Position numbers and translations under genes: made by a program
Notes under the pieces: generated by a model
The model's database searches: none
What the model was told of the DNA's origin: nothing
The model's input: only the letters and a program-made list of their open reading frames with translations
Origin: an uncultured bacterium
Lineage (GTDB): Bacteria > Gemmatimonadota > Gemmatimonadetes > Longimicrobiales > RSA9
NCBI GenBank assembly: GCA_937889645.1
Contig: CALBZE010000094.1
Span: forward strand, 1-63,169
DNA length: 63,169 bases
Direction of reading: 5' to 3'
Shown here: one piece after another, positions 50,990-58,572 of the stretch
How positions within the stretch are numbered: the stretch's first letter is position 1
Layout of the letters: every line of letters starts with the position of its first letter

Positions 50990-51775
50990 TCAGCCGGTGT
51001 GGACGATGATCGCTCCGTGGGTGTGACCGGCGCCGAAGCGCTGGGTCGCCTCGGCGGGGTTGAGGTACTCGAGGAGCGTCACCTCCGCGGCCGGGATCTG
51101 GCGCAGCTCGCCGATCCCGCCCAGGTAGGCGCTGTTCAGGTACACTTTGATCGACGGGGTCCCCTCGTCCGTGATCACGATGTCCAGGCCGGACACTTGG
51201 CCCCGGGGCGTCTCTCGCATGCTGTGCGTCCCCCGCGTGATGAGCCAGTCCGGCCTGAGCGCCATGATCACGGAGTAGGCGTCGGCCTGGCCGGACTGCC
51301 GGATCTCTGCCGTGGTGATCAGATTGCGACCCGTCGGCGGCAGGCCGCGCACGCCGGTGCCGGGTCCCCGGGACACGCTGGAGACCGCGAAGCCGGACAC
51401 GGATCCGACGACTGCGCCGCCGGCCGCCCATGCGGCGCGGTCGATGTCGCTGCGGTCCCAATCGCTCTCGAGGACCTGGGAGACGAAGTACCCGACCCAG
51501 GCGCCGACGACTGCGCCGCCCACGACGTGCAGGAGCGATCCTCTACCGCCGAACAGGGCACGCATGGTCGTCGACCGCTCGGACGACGCCGCCGGCTCGA
51601 GTGCGCCGAGCCGTACGCCGGGGATCGCGCGCACGTCCGTGCCGAGCCGGAGCTCGGGCTGCGCCAAGCCGGGTGCGACCGGGCCGGGACGCAGCGCGGG
51701 GTGCACCGCCTGCTGCGCGGCTGCGACGGGCGCAGACGTCACCAGGAAGAGAATAGCGACCAGGGTAGGGCGCAT
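50990..51775 (-). CDS. Exported protein with TonB-plug-like C-terminal segment
   Basis: A 261-aa protein with a signal peptide (MRPTLVAILFLVTSAPVAAAQQ). A glycine-rich, membrane-like part is around residues 80-135 (LLHVVGGAVVGAWVGYFVSQVLES, AAWAAGGAVVGSVSGFAVSSV). The C-terminal 105 residues resemble the plug domain of TonB-dependent receptors, with IKVYLNSAYLGGIGELRQIPAAEVTLLEYLNPAEATQRFGAG and the closing HGAIIVHT strand. There is no beta-barrel after it, so it is an orphan plug-like domain of the kind common in Gemmatimonadota. It stands alone. Confidence 0.7.
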   Translation of the reverse strand: MRPTLVAILFLVTSAPVAAAQQAVHPALRPGPVAPGLAQPELRLGTDVRAIPGVRLGALEPAASSERSTTMRALFGGRGSLLHVVGGAVVGAWVGYFVSQVLESDWDRSDIDRAAWAAGGAVVGSVSGFAVSSVSRGPGTGVRGLPPTGRNLITTAEIRQSGQADAYSVIMALRPDWLITRGTHSMRETPRGQVSGLDIVITDEGTPSIKVYLNSAYLGGIGELRQIPAAEVTLLEYLNPAEATQRFGAGHTHGAIIVHTG

Positions 51776-52027
51776 CGCTCACCTCCCGGGGTGGCAAGGG
51801 TCGTGTCCGCTTCGATGCGGCAGGCCTCGTGCCGCGTAGCCGCGGTGGCACCGGCCTGCCTATCGGCGGTATCCGACTACTATCAAGATATGACCGTCGG
51901 AATTTGTGACAAGCCGACACCGACCGGCTCCGTCACCGGCGCAGCGTGGCGACGACCCAGCGGTCCTCCGTTGGTATACGGGCCGTCTCGCGACACCCAT
52001 GCATCCCCGTGCCGCTGGGTCCCCGGC

Positions 52028-52530
52028 ATGGTCGCGGATGCCGGTCTGGGCCGCGACCTGTTCACGGAAGTCTGGCTCCCGGCCGGGCCGGTCTGGGTGC
52101 AGGTGTCGCCGAGGGCGCCCAGGCGCGCGCGAGTGAGCCTCGTGGACCTGGGGGCTTGGTCTGGGCGACCAGTAGGCCCGAGTTGAGGTTCGACCTCGGT
52201 CGCTCTTTGTCCAACGGAGCTCCCGTGTTCGTCGCCGACGAGCATCGAATCAGGATGGGATCGGATTACGTCGGCGGCTTTGCATGGGGGCGTTTCGTCG
52301 TGCTCGGGGAACCGGGGCGCGACATCGACGCCATACAGCGTCACGAGAACACGCACGTGCTCCAGCACGACTTCATCCTGCAGACCATGAGCAGGCCCCT
52401 GGAGCGCGGGGTATGGCGGAGGGTCACCACGCGAGACATTCCCCTGGATCTCGACCTCGCCTTGGCCTTCCCCTGGCTGGCGCTGGGGACGGTGATGCAA
52501 GGAGAGGCGGAGGTGTTCCAGTCGCGATGA
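52028..52530 (+). pseudogene. Frameshifted HExxH-containing protein
   Basis: Two overlapping frames look like one broken gene. Frame A (from ATG 52028) reads GRDLFTEVWLPAGPVWVQVSPRAPRRARVSLVDLG and runs into a stop at 52184-52186. Frame B continues with LVWATSRPELRFDLGRSLSNGAPVFV to a stop at 52530 and holds RHENTHVLQHDF, an HExxH zinc-peptidase-type motif. One missing G in the GGGGG run at 52150-52154 would join them into about 168 residues. This may be a real pseudogene, a programmed shift or a sequencing error. The next gene overlaps its stop by ATGA, so translation of frame B is probably real. The upstream start is uncertain. Confidence 0.55.
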
Positions 52531-53003
52531 ACAAGACGTTCTGGTTGGCCCTTTCGATCGCGGGCCTCGTCGCATGCGACATCGTTTTCGTCGCCGTCGA
52601 GACGGCCGTGGCCGTCGACACGCTCGTCCCGCGCGTGGAGCTGGAGATCCGGACGGACGAGGTGCTGGTCGTACCCCTCGCGTTCCTGGCGCGCAACGGG
52701 GCCGGGACCCGGCGCGGGAACGGCGATCTCGAGATCCCGGTGGTCTACGGCGGCGCCCCGGGCGATTCCGCCTCGTGGTGGAGCGCTCAGCTGGTCGATT
52801 CGACCGGGAGAACGTTGATCATGCTCGGGTCTCTGGGGACCAGATTGCCTTATCCGCTGGTGATCGACAGCGCCCTCGTTCTTCCGACGGCCGTCGCCGC
52901 ACTGGTGGCTGCGAGTCGATCCGAAGAGATCGAAGGGGCGTCACTCGAGCTCCGAACCCAAGCCCAAAGCATTGTCCGGGTTCCGACCGAGCCGGAGCCG
53001 TGA
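52527..53003 (+). CDS. Predicted lipoprotein of unknown function
   Basis: A 158-aa protein. The signal NKTFWLALSIAGLVAC gives a lipobox LVAC with C17. The mature part is beta-rich: LEIRTDEVLVVPLAFLARNG, GDLEIPVVYGGAPGDSASWWSAQLVD, YPLVIDSALVLPTAVAALVAASR. ATG 52527 overlaps the TGA of the HExxH frame, so the two are coupled. It probably works with that protein at the membrane. No family is recognised. Confidence 0.7.
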   Translation: MNKTFWLALSIAGLVACDIVFVAVETAVAVDTLVPRVELEIRTDEVLVVPLAFLARNGAGTRRGNGDLEIPVVYGGAPGDSASWWSAQLVDSTGRTLIMLGSLGTRLPYPLVIDSALVLPTAVAALVAASRSEEIEGASLELRTQAQSIVRVPTEPEP

Positions 53004-53030
53004 AGTTCGTCGGGCGGACGGGCTCGATCG

Positions 53031-54446
53031 TCACGGGCTCCGTTTCGCTCCGTCGTCGCAGCTCAGGTCCGGCAGCGGCACGCGTTCGACGAAGAACACG
53101 CCGTCGTAATCGCGGTAGGTCGTGAAGGCGTAGCCGTGCGCGATCTCCACGACCGCAGCACCATGCCGGTCGAGTGGCATGGGCGTGCCCGCGGGCCTCG
53201 GGAGCCGGATCACGTCGTCGATCGCGCCTCTTTCGACATCGATCACGACCAGCACCATCGACGTCCCGTCGTGCCAGTCGCTCGGAGAAAAGCCGCTGGC
53301 GAAGAGGCAGTTGGCGTAACCGAACAGGGCGGTCACGGTGGGGGCGTAGCGCGCGAACGGATTGTTCCGGGCGTCTTCGCGCATACCTTCCTCGATGCCC
53401 TTCGCGCTCGCGGTTTCAAGGAGGTTTCGGGACCAGCTCGAGTTCAGGGCCTGATGGGCGTTGAGCCACTTTGCGCCGTGGATCCGGTCGTCGAAGGTGA
53501 TCTCGGTGCGTTCACCGGGTAGCCGGACGACGAGGTCGGGAGCGCCCGCGAACCACCGCACGGAGATGCTGCTCGAATCTCCGTGGCCGACGGCGTACCA
53601 CCCGTCGCCGATCGTCCAAACCGGGCGGCCGGAGTACAACGGCTGGGCGTAGAGCGGATATCCTCCCGGCACCGGGGCGGGCAGCCACGCCTCCGTCGCC
53701 GTTCCGGACACCGTCGCGAGAGTGTCCCGGACCGTCGCGTCCAGGCCGTACCGAATGAGATGGGCGGGCGGTGACGGAAAGCTCCTGGGATTGCGAATAT
53801 CCAGGCTGTCCAGCTCGTTGAACTGGATGAGGTGGACGAACCCGCTGTCGCCGAGGGCGACGAGTCTGCGCGTCACGTCTTCCGGCCCGCGCTGATCCCG
53901 CGGGCCGTAGACGCGCGTGGTCGGTTGCCGATAAGCAAGCCGGTGCCAGCCCCCGGGCACCGCCGCGCCGCTCGTCGCGACCACCTTGCCGGTTGTGTCG
54001 AACACGGTGAACGTCCGGCTCGGCGAGTCCTGCCACGCCACGAGCACCCCGCCCACGGCCTCGAGCGCCCAGGGGGCCTTGAATTCGCCTGGACCGTCGC
54101 CTTCCCGCCCGATGCGGCGAACCGGGGAGCCGGCGGCGTCGAACAGCAGGATCTGCTTCTCCATGCGGTCGAACACCGCGAACCGGCCGTCCGGCAGGAC
54201 CGCCACGTCGGCCACGGACCCGAACCACAGGTCTTCGCCGCCGCCGATCCGGAGGTCCGATCGCAGCGTCTTCGCCTTCACCCGGCCGGCCGCGACCTCG
54301 ACGAGCGAGTGCGACAACGTGAGAACGCGTGTGCCGTGAACCTCCTCCACCATCCCGGTCAGCTCCCCGCCCCGGCGTGGCTCGCCAGAGCCGCAGCCCG
54401 CAAAGACGCCGATCGCAAGGAGCCCTATCGCGCCGTGCTTTCTCAT
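53031..54446 (-). CDS. Lipoprotein with six-bladed beta-propeller
   Basis: A 471-aa protein from ATG 54446. The signal RKHGAIGLLAIGVFAGC gives a lipobox FAGC with C18. The propeller blades share the pattern seen in the 5.2-kb protein: FGSVADVAVLPDGRFAVFDRMEKQILLFDAAGSPVRRIGREGDGPGEF, then WALEAVGGVLVAWQDSPSRTFTVFDTTGKV. Both proteins contain GREGxGPGEF, a family mark of 6-bladed-propeller lipoproteins. It should be outer-membrane or inner-membrane anchored. It is followed upstream by a striking inverted repeat. Confidence 0.82.
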   Translation of the reverse strand: MRKHGAIGLLAIGVFAGCGSGEPRRGGELTGMVEEVHGTRVLTLSHSLVEVAAGRVKAKTLRSDLRIGGGEDLWFGSVADVAVLPDGRFAVFDRMEKQILLFDAAGSPVRRIGREGDGPGEFKAPWALEAVGGVLVAWQDSPSRTFTVFDTTGKVVATSGAAVPGGWHRLAYRQPTTRVYGPRDQRGPEDVTRRLVALGDSGFVHLIQFNELDSLDIRNPRSFPSPPAHLIRYGLDATVRDTLATVSGTATEAWLPAPVPGGYPLYAQPLYSGRPVWTIGDGWYAVGHGDSSSISVRWFAGAPDLVVRLPGERTEITFDDRIHGAKWLNAHQALNSSWSRNLLETASAKGIEEGMREDARNNPFARYAPTVTALFGYANCLFASGFSPSDWHDGTSMVLVVIDVERGAIDDVIRLPRPAGTPMPLDRHGAAVVEIAHGYAFTTYRDYDGVFFVERVPLPDLSCDDGAKRSP

Positions 54447-54772
54447 CGGCTTCGTTTCTTCGAGTGCGTATTGGGTGACGTTCGGAAAGTAGGGGCAGGG
54501 TACAGAGTCGTCGCCCCCTGTACCCTGCCCCCAGTGAATTACGCCGGTTCCGTCGCAGCCACGGCCGCCGACCGGACGATTCCGGCGATCAGAACGGTAA
54601 TGCATTGTAGCAGGCGTGTACAAAAACGTGTTCAGCTATTGCTGAGAAGCATTACCGGATCTGGCGTCGGGCACTACAGACAAAAACGACGTTTTGGCGG
54701 AGCCGCTCCGCCCATCCGGCACACACCGCTGTTTCGATAACCGCAAGAGCGGGCGCCCCCGGTGATCCGCAC
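54447..54772. other. Gap marking the left side of the acquired segment
   Basis: 326 bases between the propeller lipoprotein start and the OLD-gene stop. It contains the inverted repeat at 54492-54531, an AT-rich patch (TGTACAAAAACGTG, 54615 on; GACAAAAACGACGTTTTGG, 54679 on) and a small hairpin GGCGGAG/CTCCGCC (54696-54712). No gene is visible. Base composition changes here, so an element boundary is likely inside or close to this stretch. Confidence 0.45.
54492..54531. repeat. Perfect 14-base inverted repeat upstream of the propeller lipoprotein
   Basis: GGGGCAGGGTACAG (54492-54505) and CTGTACCCTGCCCC (54518-54531) are exact complements with a 12-base spacer. The sequence lies 46-85 bases before the lipoprotein ATG. 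It could be an operator, a leader hairpin or a small palindromic mobile repeat (REP-like). Confidence 0.75.
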
Positions 54773-56887
54773 CTAACCCGCCACGGCCTCGGCGCCCACC
54801 GTCGCAGCGAGAGTGCCGAATAAGGCCGTCCACATGTCCAACACTTCATCGCTGAGCTTCTCGGGGCCACGGGTGAGCAGTGCCTGCTTGATGCGGCGGG
54901 CAAGGTCGACCTTCCATCCGGTGGTCAGTTCGACCCCTTGCTCTGCTGCCCACGCCTCGATCTGCGGGACGATGGGACGACCGGAGACAACGACGTCCGA
55001 GAACGCTGTGTCAGGCTCGCGGTACAGCCGGTCAATTTCTCGTGCGACCAACTCCTGGGGGATCAGATCTTCGATCTCGGCACCCTCCATACCGATGATC
55101 GTCCCGACATCTAGAACCCTGCTCTCCAGGCCTCGGTAAAGGCCACTCTTCAGCGCCTGGGCGAACTGTAGCCCCGCTTCGTCCCCATCAACGAGCACCG
55201 GAGGAAGCTCGCCCTCGCGGCTGCCGAGCACGCTTGCGACAGCTTTCACTCCCTTTACACCTCCCGCTGGCGGGAACACCAGCTCTCTGCCCGGCCGGAG
55301 TTTTCCGGCCGCCACCAGAAGGGTCTTCATTCCGCTCAGGTAGATCTGGTCGCTCGCCCCCTCCACAATCACGGGGCTACAGCCGAGGAGCATGCTCTCT
55401 GCCACACTTATCCCGAGCGCCGCGTGAACGGCGTAGCTGGATCCATGCTGGTGTGGATCGGCTGGGCCGCCTCGAAGGTCGGAGGTCGCCTTCGTCGTCC
55501 CATCCTCCCCCACGTAGACCTTCCTGGCACGGTCAAGGTGGTCGGCGTCGATCATGAAGGGGGAATGTGTCGTGTAGATGAGCTGATTCGTCTCTGCCAG
55601 TCCCTCAAAGAAGGCGGACAGGTCTCTCTGTGCCAGGGGGTGCAGAGAGAGCCCCGGTTCATCCAGCAAGAGGATCGCACCTGCGTGCGCATCCTTGCTC
55701 TCGACCAAGAAGACAAGGTAGAAGCTCAGAAACCACTGAAGCCCTGTACTGCGTCCTTCGAGTTCGATCTCCTCAGGTCGCTTATCGTCGGAAACCCAGA
55801 TCCTGAAGTGCTTCCCGTCCGCCTCGAATCGGAAGCGGTACTCCCCCTGCTTCCACCAATCGCGGAACCTCTGTGTAAGCGCCGTCGAGGCCGACTGCAG
55901 TAGAATGCTGCGCTGCTTTTTCTTCTCGGCGATCTCCTCGATCTCCTGTGCGGTAGGCTGCCGGTTCTGGCGGGTATCCTCAAAGTCCCGACCTAGCTCC
56001 AGGATCTCGGTAGGGCTCAACTTCACGAACTCGAACAGAACCTTCAGGGTCCGCGCTTTCGCCTGGTCCTTCACGCCGAGGTCGGTACGCTTTAGGTTTT
56101 CGATAACATGCGGTAGGTAGATCTCAGAATCTAGGTTGCCGTAGTTGGAGTAGTACACGAACTTCGGCAGGTGCTCCTCGACGAGATCCGCTATGCCCTC
56201 GACCTGCTGCGGAGCGGGCTTTGACAGATCCGCCACTAGGCCGTCGAGGGCTTCGAGGACCTGTCTGAAGCGCGGTACGATCACGCTCGTCTTCGCCGGT
56301 TCCTCCGGAAGGGCGGCGGCCAGAGCCCGACGGATCTGCTCTAGGACCTCGCGAGAAACGATGTCGCCCGTCAGGCGACCGGCCGCCCGCATCAAAGCGT
56401 CCTGCAAAGCTCCGTGCAGTTCCGCCTCGCTCTTCAACGGCGTAGCAGACCGCAGATCGGTTCGCGCCGTTTCAAGAAGGGTGCGAACCGGCCCCGCGTC
56501 CGTCGCACGCGCCGGCGCCGCCTTGGGGAAGTCAATGATTCGAGTGCCATCGAACCGCCGCTTCACTGAGATCTCCTCAAAGGAGTCTGCTGAAGCACCC
56601 GTACGCTCGACCAACTCGGCAACCAGTTCCTGAGTTGGTGCGAACACAGCCTCAATGAAAACGGGTTGAGGTTTCTTGCCACGGAACTCGTTGAACAGCT
56701 TTCGCGGGTAGTCAGCCGTCGTATCGATTTCTCCTTCCTTAGCGGGATTCAGCTTCCAGAGCGGCACCAGTAGGTTGGTCTTGCCTGACTCATTCGTGCC
56801 GATCAGAGCCGTGACATCGTCCGCTTCGATCCAGCCGCTGTCCTCAACCGATCGGAAATTCGTAACCCGGAACCGAAGCAGTCGCAT
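54773..56887 (-). CDS. OLD-family ATP-dependent nuclease (AAA ATPase plus TOPRIM)
   Basis: A 704-aa protein of the overcoming-lysogenisation-defect family. The ABC-type ATPase part has Walker A GTNESGKTN (G30-K36-T37), the signature-like LEGRSTGLQWFLSFYL, Walker B AILLLDEPGLSLHP and switch TTHSPFMID. A coiled segment is inserted between (TAQEIEEIAEKKKQRSILLQS). The C-terminal TOPRIM nuclease has E509 (VIVEGASDQIYL) and D567/D569 (VLVDGDEAG). GajA of Gabija is a relative, but no UvrD-like GajB is next to it; a RecD2-type helicase is two genes away. ATG 56887 lies behind GGAGGAG. It is separated from the operon upstream by 204 bases that contain a TAGAAT -10-like word, so it may have its own promoter. 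Likely anti-phage DNA cleavage. Confidence 0.92.
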   Translation of the reverse strand: MRLLRFRVTNFRSVEDSGWIEADDVTALIGTNESGKTNLLVPLWKLNPAKEGEIDTTADYPRKLFNEFRGKKPQPVFIEAVFAPTQELVAELVERTGASADSFEEISVKRRFDGTRIIDFPKAAPARATDAGPVRTLLETARTDLRSATPLKSEAELHGALQDALMRAAGRLTGDIVSREVLEQIRRALAAALPEEPAKTSVIVPRFRQVLEALDGLVADLSKPAPQQVEGIADLVEEHLPKFVYYSNYGNLDSEIYLPHVIENLKRTDLGVKDQAKARTLKVLFEFVKLSPTEILELGRDFEDTRQNRQPTAQEIEEIAEKKKQRSILLQSASTALTQRFRDWWKQGEYRFRFEADGKHFRIWVSDDKRPEEIELEGRSTGLQWFLSFYLVFLVESKDAHAGAILLLDEPGLSLHPLAQRDLSAFFEGLAETNQLIYTTHSPFMIDADHLDRARKVYVGEDGTTKATSDLRGGPADPHQHGSSYAVHAALGISVAESMLLGCSPVIVEGASDQIYLSGMKTLLVAAGKLRPGRELVFPPAGGVKGVKAVASVLGSREGELPPVLVDGDEAGLQFAQALKSGLYRGLESRVLDVGTIIGMEGAEIEDLIPQELVAREIDRLYREPDTAFSDVVVSGRPIVPQIEAWAAEQGVELTTGWKVDLARRIKQALLTRGPEKLSDEVLDMWTALFGTLAATVGAEAVAG

Positions 56888-57091
56888 GATACCCTCTCCT
56901 CCTGTGGAGCCGTGCTGAACGTAGTAATTCTATGCTACACAAGTTAGTGATTGGCGCCGACAGTGGTCAGGTGAAACGGCGCATCTCCACTGAACGCTCT
57001 GAAGTCAGGGAGAAACCTGCAGTTCGGCGGCTCAATGTGGTGCACCTGCGTCAAGAGCCGGCCTGTGATGGGTGGTTGGCACTGAACCGGG
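56888..57091 (-). promoter_or_regulatory. AT-rich gap and possible promoter of the OLD gene
   Basis: 204 bases between the 315-aa gene stop and the OLD start on the minus strand. TAGAAT (56932-56927) is a good -10-like word; no matching -35 box is clear. It is the only sizeable gap in the segment, so the OLD gene is probably regulated separately. Confidence 0.35.
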
Positions 57092-58039
57092 TCATACCGC
57101 CAAGAGGTCGATTCGGAAGTCTTCCCGCCGCCGCTGGCCAGATGGGTCGTCCCACGCGACCACGACCTCAAACTCCGTGGGAGAGCCCATGGTTGGGGCG
57201 GCCATGAGAGAGACGGATTCCCGGGGCCGGAGCTTCGGCACGGGGAACTTCCGTTCTGCCTCACCGGAGATGAGGACGTCTTCGTCACCGTCATTCAGCG
57301 GCTTGAAGGCGTCCAACGTGACGTTTCTGGCCTCTCCCTCTCCCTCGTTCGTGAAGTCGATCCACAGTGTACCGCGTTGCCTGTGCGGCCTGACGGTTGC
57401 GCGGACGAAGGCGGCGGGCAGTGGATCGGCCGGTCTCGATCCGGATTGATTCTCTTCGAGTTGCGGGAGCGGCTCCTCACCGAGAACCTCCGCGATGATA
57501 TCATCAAGTGCCAGGACGTAGTGTGCCAGCTGGACTGCGGTGGATTCGACGATCATGTTGGCCACGGCCCCGATCAGCGGATTGCCGGAGATACCTTCCC
57601 ACCTCTTCCGGAGCTCGGCGTCGTCATCGTGAAAGACCGAGCCATACAGCCACGCCTCGAAGATGGCCTCATGGCCCATCCCGTCAATCTCGATCTCCTT
57701 GCTCCTCAGGACGGCCAGGTAGCTGTCTCGCAGACGCTTGAGGTGCGGCCGACGCTCCTCACACCATTTCGACAGGATGTTTAGCGATCTGAGGAAGTTC
57801 GCGCCATCGTTCTGTGCGTAGGTGCGACGGAGAGCAATCATGAACGAACGGAACCGCTCGCTGTCGTGGCCGCGCCGAGAGATGGAGACAGGTTCGCCGG
57901 TGCGGGCCGAGATGGAGACACCGATATCCCCGCCCGCCCGGATGACGGTCGAGTTGAAGATCTCGGCTGCGGCGCGACGAAGCGCATGCAGGTGGGATAA
58001 CTCCTCCGGCTCGAAAGCCGGTACCTGTGCGTTGGTCAT
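57092..58039 (-). CDS. Unrecognised 315-aa protein of the mobile segment
   Basis: The first 205 residues are helical: LSHLHALRRAAAEIFNSTV, SERFRSFMIALRRTYAQNDGANFLRSLNILSKW, LRDSYLAVLRSKEIEIDGMGHEAIFEAWLYGSVFHDDDAELRKRWE, and LAHYVLALDDIIAEVLGEEP. The last 100 residues look like a beta-sandwich of immunoglobulin type: GTLWIDFTNEGEGEARNVTLDAF and EFEVVVAWDDPSGQRRREDFRIDLL. No enzyme motif is visible. The ATG overlaps the end of the 178-aa gene by four bases, so it is translated with it. It may be a sensor or adaptor of the system. Confidence 0.75.
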   Translation of the reverse strand: MTNAQVPAFEPEELSHLHALRRAAAEIFNSTVIRAGGDIGVSISARTGEPVSISRRGHDSERFRSFMIALRRTYAQNDGANFLRSLNILSKWCEERRPHLKRLRDSYLAVLRSKEIEIDGMGHEAIFEAWLYGSVFHDDDAELRKRWEGISGNPLIGAVANMIVESTAVQLAHYVLALDDIIAEVLGEEPLPQLEENQSGSRPADPLPAAFVRATVRPHRQRGTLWIDFTNEGEGEARNVTLDAFKPLNDGDEDVLISGEAERKFPVPKLRPRESVSLMAAPTMGSPTEFEVVVAWDDPSGQRRREDFRIDLLAV

Positions 58040-58572
58040 CCTCCTCCTCCGGCAGCATCGAACAGCGAAGGGTCGCGATCAGCGGGTGGCTCTTCCGGCA
58101 TCCGCGTCCGATCCCGCTCCCGCCGTTGTTGCTCGGCGACAAGCGGCTTCAGGTCTGCTTGGACGCGCTGGAGAGTCCCCAGAACCACGGCCAGATCGTA
58201 CGCGGCAAGGACTCCCTCAACGGGTCTCCCTGGCCGCCCGTGGTGTCCCAGGAACTTCTGCATGGCCCAGACGGCGCGGCGAATGGTCTGCTCCGTCTCC
58301 TTCTCCAAATCACCGTCCGTCAGCACTTCCAAGGTATCGTCTTCTCTGGTCAGCACCAGATCTTCTGTAACCGCCTCACCGGCTTCTCGAAGGCGGTCAG
58401 CGATCTCTTGGATCTCCGGGTCGCTCTTGTAGAAGAGCGTGCGGCTGCACGGGACGAACTCTGCGGCGGCATCGATTGTGGCGGGGTAGCGCTCCGGGTC
58501 CTGCTGATGCAGGGCGAGGTACTCCTCGGTGCGCTCTAGAAGCAGGGATTTCTTGCTCGGGCGCGGCATCAA
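58036..58572 (-). CDS. TnpC-like HTH/helical protein (second copy)
   Basis: A 178-aa protein. The N-terminus RPSKKSLLLERTEEYLALHQQ, then YPATIDAAAEFVPCSRTLFYKSDPEIQEI, is a putative HTH. The middle holds acidic TREDDTLEVLTDGDLEKETEQTIRRAVWAMQKF. The C-terminal helix (GVLAAYDLAVVLGTLQRVQADLKPLVAEQQRRERDR) and tail are charged. The opening resembles that of the 137-aa protein upstream of the helicase (RPTKKSEVLTKI), so the two may be diverged copies. The ATG overlaps the helicase stop by four bases. Probably a DNA-binding accessory protein. Confidence 0.7.
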   Translation of the reverse strand: MMPRPSKKSLLLERTEEYLALHQQDPERYPATIDAAAEFVPCSRTLFYKSDPEIQEIADRLREAGEAVTEDLVLTREDDTLEVLTDGDLEKETEQTIRRAVWAMQKFLGHHGRPGRPVEGVLAAYDLAVVLGTLQRVQADLKPLVAEQQRRERDRTRMPEEPPADRDPSLFDAAGGGG

